A stretch of 64,000 bases of DNA from Polyangiaceae bacterium (lineage in GTDB: Bacteria; Myxococcota_A; Polyangia; Polyangiales; Polyangiaceae), in contig JABTUA010000002.1 in NCBI GenBank assembly GCA_015075635.1, positions 1,533,501-1,597,500 on the forward strand, written 5' to 3'. Shown here in pieces: positions 58,822-64,000 of this stretch (positions within the stretch are counted from its first letter, which is position 1; every line of letters begins with the position of its first letter). The notes below the pieces were generated by a model. It was not told the origin of the DNA, did not search any database, and saw only the letters and a program-made list of their open reading frames with translations. The translations under genes and the position numbers were made by a program.

Positions 58822-61125
58822 TCAATACTCCTGTTGCTCGGACTCGAGAGGCGGGCTCTCGAGCTCCGCTCCGCCGCTGTCGTGCTCGCCGTCGATGCGA
58901 GGCGAGCTGGGCTTCTTGAACCAGACCTGCTCGACGAGTGCCTCCTCGAGCTCGGCCTCGCTGACGCGGCGGATCTTGACGGCGATGCGCATCAGCTTGC
59001 GCAGGTACTCCGACCAGCCGGGCGTCACCGCTCCGTCGGCGCCGAAGTACTGCCGCTTCGGATTCGGCAAGATCGACGCCAGGTAGAGCGACTGCCCGAG
59101 CGAGAGCTGGCTCGGCGTTGAGTTGAAGTAGTGCGCCGCAGCGGGACCGATGCCGTAGATGCCCGGCCCGAACTCGATCACGTTCAGGTAGAGCTCGAGG
59201 ATCTGGTCCTTCGTCAGCTCCTGCTCGAGCAGGTGCGTGAGCACGGCCTCCTGGAGCTTGCGGGACAGGGTCTTCTCCCGGGACAAGTACAGGTTCTTGG
59301 CGAGCTGCATGCTGATGGTGCTGGCGCCCCGCACGAAGCGCCCGGCCTTCACGTTCTCGCGAATCGAGTTTCGAATCGCCTCCTCGTCGAAGCCGTGGTG
59401 GCGGAAGAAAGCTCCGTCCTCGCAGATCAACACCGCCGTATCCATGTGCTTGGAGATGGCCGCCTTCGGTACCCAACCCATGGTGCCCGGCCCGCTCTGA
59501 ACCTGCACGGGGCGCCCGGTCACGTCGAGCACCTCGCGCGTCCAAGAGCGCGAGAAGCGGCTGGGAGCGATCTCCGCCGGCGCCCCGGTGATGCGGCACT
59601 CGTTCACGCTCGACCACTTGGTGAGCATCTTGTCGAGCGCTCGGGTGTCCACCTCCAGCTTGCCGGTGAGCGCGAAAGTGCCCGTTAGCCTGGTCCCCGC
59701 CAGCAGGGGCATGAGGCCTTCCGGCGTCGCGTCCAGCATCGATTGACAGGACGCGAGCGGCACGCCGCCCTCCAGCCAGATCTTCTTGTGGTCCTTGCTC
59801 TGCTCGACCTCACCTTTCAGCTCGACGCGCACCTTGCCGACCTCGACCTCGCCCGAGTCGATGCGCAGTCGCGTGCCGTCGAGCCAAAACGCCGCGCGCC
59901 CGCGCACCGCGAGCCCGAGCCCCCGCACGGGAGTCGGGGCGAGCCACTTCTTCTGGGCGGCGAGCCCCGCGAGCTTCGCGTTTCCCGACAAGCCGAGCTC
60001 CTTGCCGTCCGCCGACAAGGTCGCGCTGGCGCGCGCCTCGAGGGAGGCCTTGTTCACGTCGAGCAGGCCGAAGTCCCCCTCCTGAACCCCCAGGGCCGCC
60101 AGGCTCACCGGACCACCCTCGACGCTCGCGCCCACCGGCCCCTCACCGAGCGGCACCTCGAGCGACAGCTTGAGCGCGTGCTCGGCGTCGGGCGCCGGCA
60201 GGAGCGACGCCGTCACCTTGTCCGGCGCGCGCACGACGCGCAGGCGCGCTGGCCCCACGTTGAGCGTCTCGCCTGCGCGCACCAGCCGAGCGGTGAGCCC
60301 GCCGAGGTCGAGCTCGGAACCTTCGGGCAATGCGGCAGCGACCAGGCCCGCGACACGCGAGAACGCCGCGCGCAGCCGCGGTCCTCGCTCGGCGTCGATG
60401 AGCCGGGCGCTGTTCCAGCGGTCGGCGGGCTCGCCAGGCTTGGCCTTTGCAGCGCCGTCGCTCGGCACCGGCGCCGCCCGGTCCGGCGCCGAAGAACCCA
60501 GATCGCCAACCAAGGCCACCGCCTCGGTCGAGACCCGCTCGAGCACGCGCCGCCCGTCTCGGCGTCCGAGCACCGCACGGCCCCCGCGCACCTCCAGCGA
60601 GATCCCCGCCAGCATTGCCCGCACGAGGTCCGCCGAGAGCTCCTCGCGCCCGCCCGAGCGCGAATAGGCCACACCCCAGGCGAGCTGGCGGCCCTCCGAC
60701 AGGCCCTCCCAGTCCAGCGCTAGCCCGTCCGCGGAGTACGTCGTCGCGCCCCCGCCGCCGCTCGAGACCGGCAGCTTCTCGCGCCAACGCGCCACCTGCT
60801 CGCGCACTTCGTCGAGGGTCCCGCGCACGCGGGCGCTGCCGCCGTGCGCCCGGACTTCGCGCACGCCGAGCGCTCCCGTGACCCGCACCTCCACGGAATC
60901 GAGCCGCACCTCCAGCGCCGGCACCTCGGGCACCCGCACCGCCACGTCGCGCAGCCAGACGCGTCCGAGCCCCGGCCGGACTGCGCCGATCTCGAGCGCC
61001 GCACCGCGCCGGGCTGCCTGCTCGGACGCCTTCGCGCGCACCAGCGGCCCGAACGCGAGCGCTCCCGCGAGGAGCGCCGCACCGAGCAGGCCGCCCCCGA
61101 GCTTCAGCTTGGTCCGCCGTGTCAT
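58822..61125 (-). CDS. AsmA-like/GT51 transglycosylase fusion
   Basis: A 767-residue envelope protein. A membrane anchor (LGGGLLGAALLAGALAFGPLV) is followed by about 470 residues of AsmA/TamB-like repeating beta structure (LEVRLDSVEVRVTGAL, LKLSLEVPLGEG). The C-terminal ~240 residues form a GT51 peptidoglycan glycosyltransferase: CEDGAFFRHHGFD (catalytic Glu), RGASTISMQLAKNLYL and RKLQEAVLTHLLEQELTKDQILELYLN. No transpeptidase domain is present. It would polymerise lipid II like MtgA, but with a periplasmic AsmA-type arm. Start is the ATG at 61125. Confidence 0.85.
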   Translation of the reverse strand: MTRRTKLKLGGGLLGAALLAGALAFGPLVRAKASEQAARRGAALEIGAVRPGLGRVWLRDVAVRVPEVPALEVRLDSVEVRVTGALGVREVRAHGGSARVRGTLDEVREQVARWREKLPVSSGGGGATTYSADGLALDWEGLSEGRQLAWGVAYSRSGGREELSADLVRAMLAGISLEVRGGRAVLGRRDGRRVLERVSTEAVALVGDLGSSAPDRAAPVPSDGAAKAKPGEPADRWNSARLIDAERGPRLRAAFSRVAGLVAAALPEGSELDLGGLTARLVRAGETLNVGPARLRVVRAPDKVTASLLPAPDAEHALKLSLEVPLGEGPVGASVEGGPVSLAALGVQEGDFGLLDVNKASLEARASATLSADGKELGLSGNAKLAGLAAQKKWLAPTPVRGLGLAVRGRAAFWLDGTRLRIDSGEVEVGKVRVELKGEVEQSKDHKKIWLEGGVPLASCQSMLDATPEGLMPLLAGTRLTGTFALTGKLEVDTRALDKMLTKWSSVNECRITGAPAEIAPSRFSRSWTREVLDVTGRPVQVQSGPGTMGWVPKAAISKHMDTAVLICEDGAFFRHHGFDEEAIRNSIRENVKAGRFVRGASTISMQLAKNLYLSREKTLSRKLQEAVLTHLLEQELTKDQILELYLNVIEFGPGIYGIGPAAAHYFNSTPSQLSLGQSLYLASILPNPKRQYFGADGAVTPGWSEYLRKLMRIAVKIRRVSEAELEEALVEQVWFKKPSSPRIDGEHDSGGAELESPPLESEQQEY

Positions 61126-61240
61126 GCGAGCACCGCGAGCGTAACGCCGGAGCGCCTCCGAGGCCCAAAAGGGCCGACTCTGGACAAACGCCGGCCGCGC
61201 GCTCGCACGTCCCTGGATCACGGATCAGAAAAAAGCCCAC

Positions 61241-61279
61241 AAAAAGCAAAGGCCCCAAGTCGTGAAACTTGGGGCCTTT
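61241..61279 (-). terminator. Rho-independent terminator of the rRNA operon
   Basis: On the minus strand AAAGGCCCCAAGT and ACTTGGGGCCTTT form a perfect 13-bp stem with a 6-base loop (61248-61279), followed by GC and five T. It lies 11 bases after the 5S rRNA 3' end. Confidence 0.92.
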
Positions 61280-61290
61280 GGGGTATTAAC

Positions 61291-61404
<114 letters not shown>

Positions 61405-61579
61405 ACCTGTTGGGCGTTTTTGCGTTCAATAGCCAGCTGCTCGACTCCGAGCTTCGAGAGCTCGAAGGAGCGACACACACGTGCGCTTGGCTTCGCGTGA
61501 CGAGGCGACTTCCAACTCGCGTTGAGGTCGTGACTCGTCGCCCGGACTCCGGGCGCCAACTACAATTGTGCCTTAGAGA

Positions 61580-62549
<970 letters not shown>

Positions 62550-62851
62550 CTGCCTGTTACCCCGGAGGTCGCGTGCGCGCTCTCCGTGACCCGGTCGTTT
62601 CCGCCGGGTTCCCCACGTCGCCGTGGGGTACGGACTGTATCTTCAACCCGCGATTGCGGGTGCCTGGCGTTCAGTCTCTGAGGGGTCAAGCGCAGCGGCT
62701 GCTGCACCGACTTCCCTGCTGATTGTCTGCACCGGACGGATTCTCACTGGCCTCGCCCGAAGGCGAGACCGAGTACCGCCGGATACTCAGATGTTCCAGC
62801 ATACAGCCAAGTACGATGTGAGCCTCACGGCTCACATGGGCAACGAGTGTC
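62550..62851 (-). other. Group I intron at 23S position U1931, no endonuclease gene
   Basis: A 302-nt interruption between exon sequence ...CCTAAGGT and AGCGAAA.... It begins with GACACTCG after an exon U and ends in G, as group I introns do. A core segment reads CAGAGACTG ... AAGATACAGTCC, the P7/P3-type signature. No ORF of interest is inside. Confidence 0.85.
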
Positions 62852-62865
62852 ACCTTAGGACCGTT
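62852..62865 (-). rRNA. 23S ribosomal RNA, 14-nt middle exon (helix 69/1918-1931)
   Basis: AACGGTCCTAAGGT is the whole exon between the two introns and corresponds to 23S A1918-U1931, the 3' strand of helix 69 and the following loop. Without splicing of both introns the ribosomal decoding-centre contact could not form. Confidence 0.88.

Positions 62866-64000
<1,135 letters not shown>

Noticed and set aside
60143..61258. Alternative frame in the GT51 gene region
   Set aside because: Arg/Ala/Gly-rich shadow frame; the AsmA/GT51 frame is continuous through the same bases.

Overview
The window is GC-rich DNA with the traits of a large-genome myxobacterium, most likely of the Polyangiales/Sorangium type. 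Supporting traits are many Cys-rich and Pro/Ala-rich lipoproteins, an AgmX/PglI-type protein, a subtilisin-like protease ending in a MYXO-CTERM-like tail, FG-GAP and formylglycine-type lipoproteins, frequent GTG starts and many family-orphan secreted proteins. Species cannot be fixed from the sequence alone.

Layout. 1-7,963: truncated aldehyde dehydrogenase, proline iminopeptidase, then a ~4 kb insert (metzincin-type FG-GAP protease plus formylglycine-enzyme-like lipoprotein) bracketed by two nearly identical 526-bp direct repeats made from the 5' ends of pip and an sseB-like gene; then the intact sseB-like gene and an acyltransferase. 8,084-10,841: B12/radical-SAM protein, a nucleotidyltransferase pair and a small membrane protein. 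10,849-17,118: a three-gene NuoH/NuoL/NuoM-like module without other complex I genes, carrying extracytoplasmic extensions and apparently lacking key proton-channel residues. 17,162-21,459: ABC ATPase, SUKH protein, PhaR-like regulator, ECF sigma/anti-sigma pair and a DUF559 nuclease. 21,521-25,070: an array of integron-type attC sites with cassettes but no integrase (a CALIN), including two paralogous unknown proteins in opposite orientation and a PIN toxin-antitoxin module.

25,264-35,956: an 11-repeat cystine-knot-like secreted protein, ggt/gshB divergent pair, a hybrid kinase with a degenerate ATPase domain and an AgmX-like protein. 36,050-39,037: five tightly coupled genes whose order and properties match a type III secretion filament/translocon operon (small protein, coiled-coil secreted protein, LcrH/SycD-type TPR chaperone, two hydrophobic translocator-like proteins), with no secretion apparatus in view. 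39,088-44,885: sulfatase-like lipoprotein, vapBC inserted next to a remnant of the sulfatase 3' end, Nudix hydrolase and two acyl-CoA dehydrogenases. 45,018-49,789: housekeeping run rplU-rpmA-HAD-membrane protein-mutL-miaA. 49,766-61,125: unknown acidic pair, secreted proteins, S8 protease, PDZ-thioredoxin fusion, P460-like cytochrome, aroE, tRNA-Arg(ACG) immediately followed by tadA (whose product deaminates that tRNA), and an AsmA-like/GT51 transglycosylase fusion.

61,241-64,000: the 3' part of an rRNA operon on the minus strand (23S, 5S, terminator). The 23S gene is interrupted by two group I introns, after positions equivalent to U1917 (with a LAGLIDADG endonuclease gene) and U1931 (without), leaving a 14-nt exon between them.

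The candidates most worth following as undescribed systems are the type III translocon-like operon, the stripped-down NuoH-L-M module, the attC cassette array and the twin introns. Family assignments are by eye from motifs; no searches were run.
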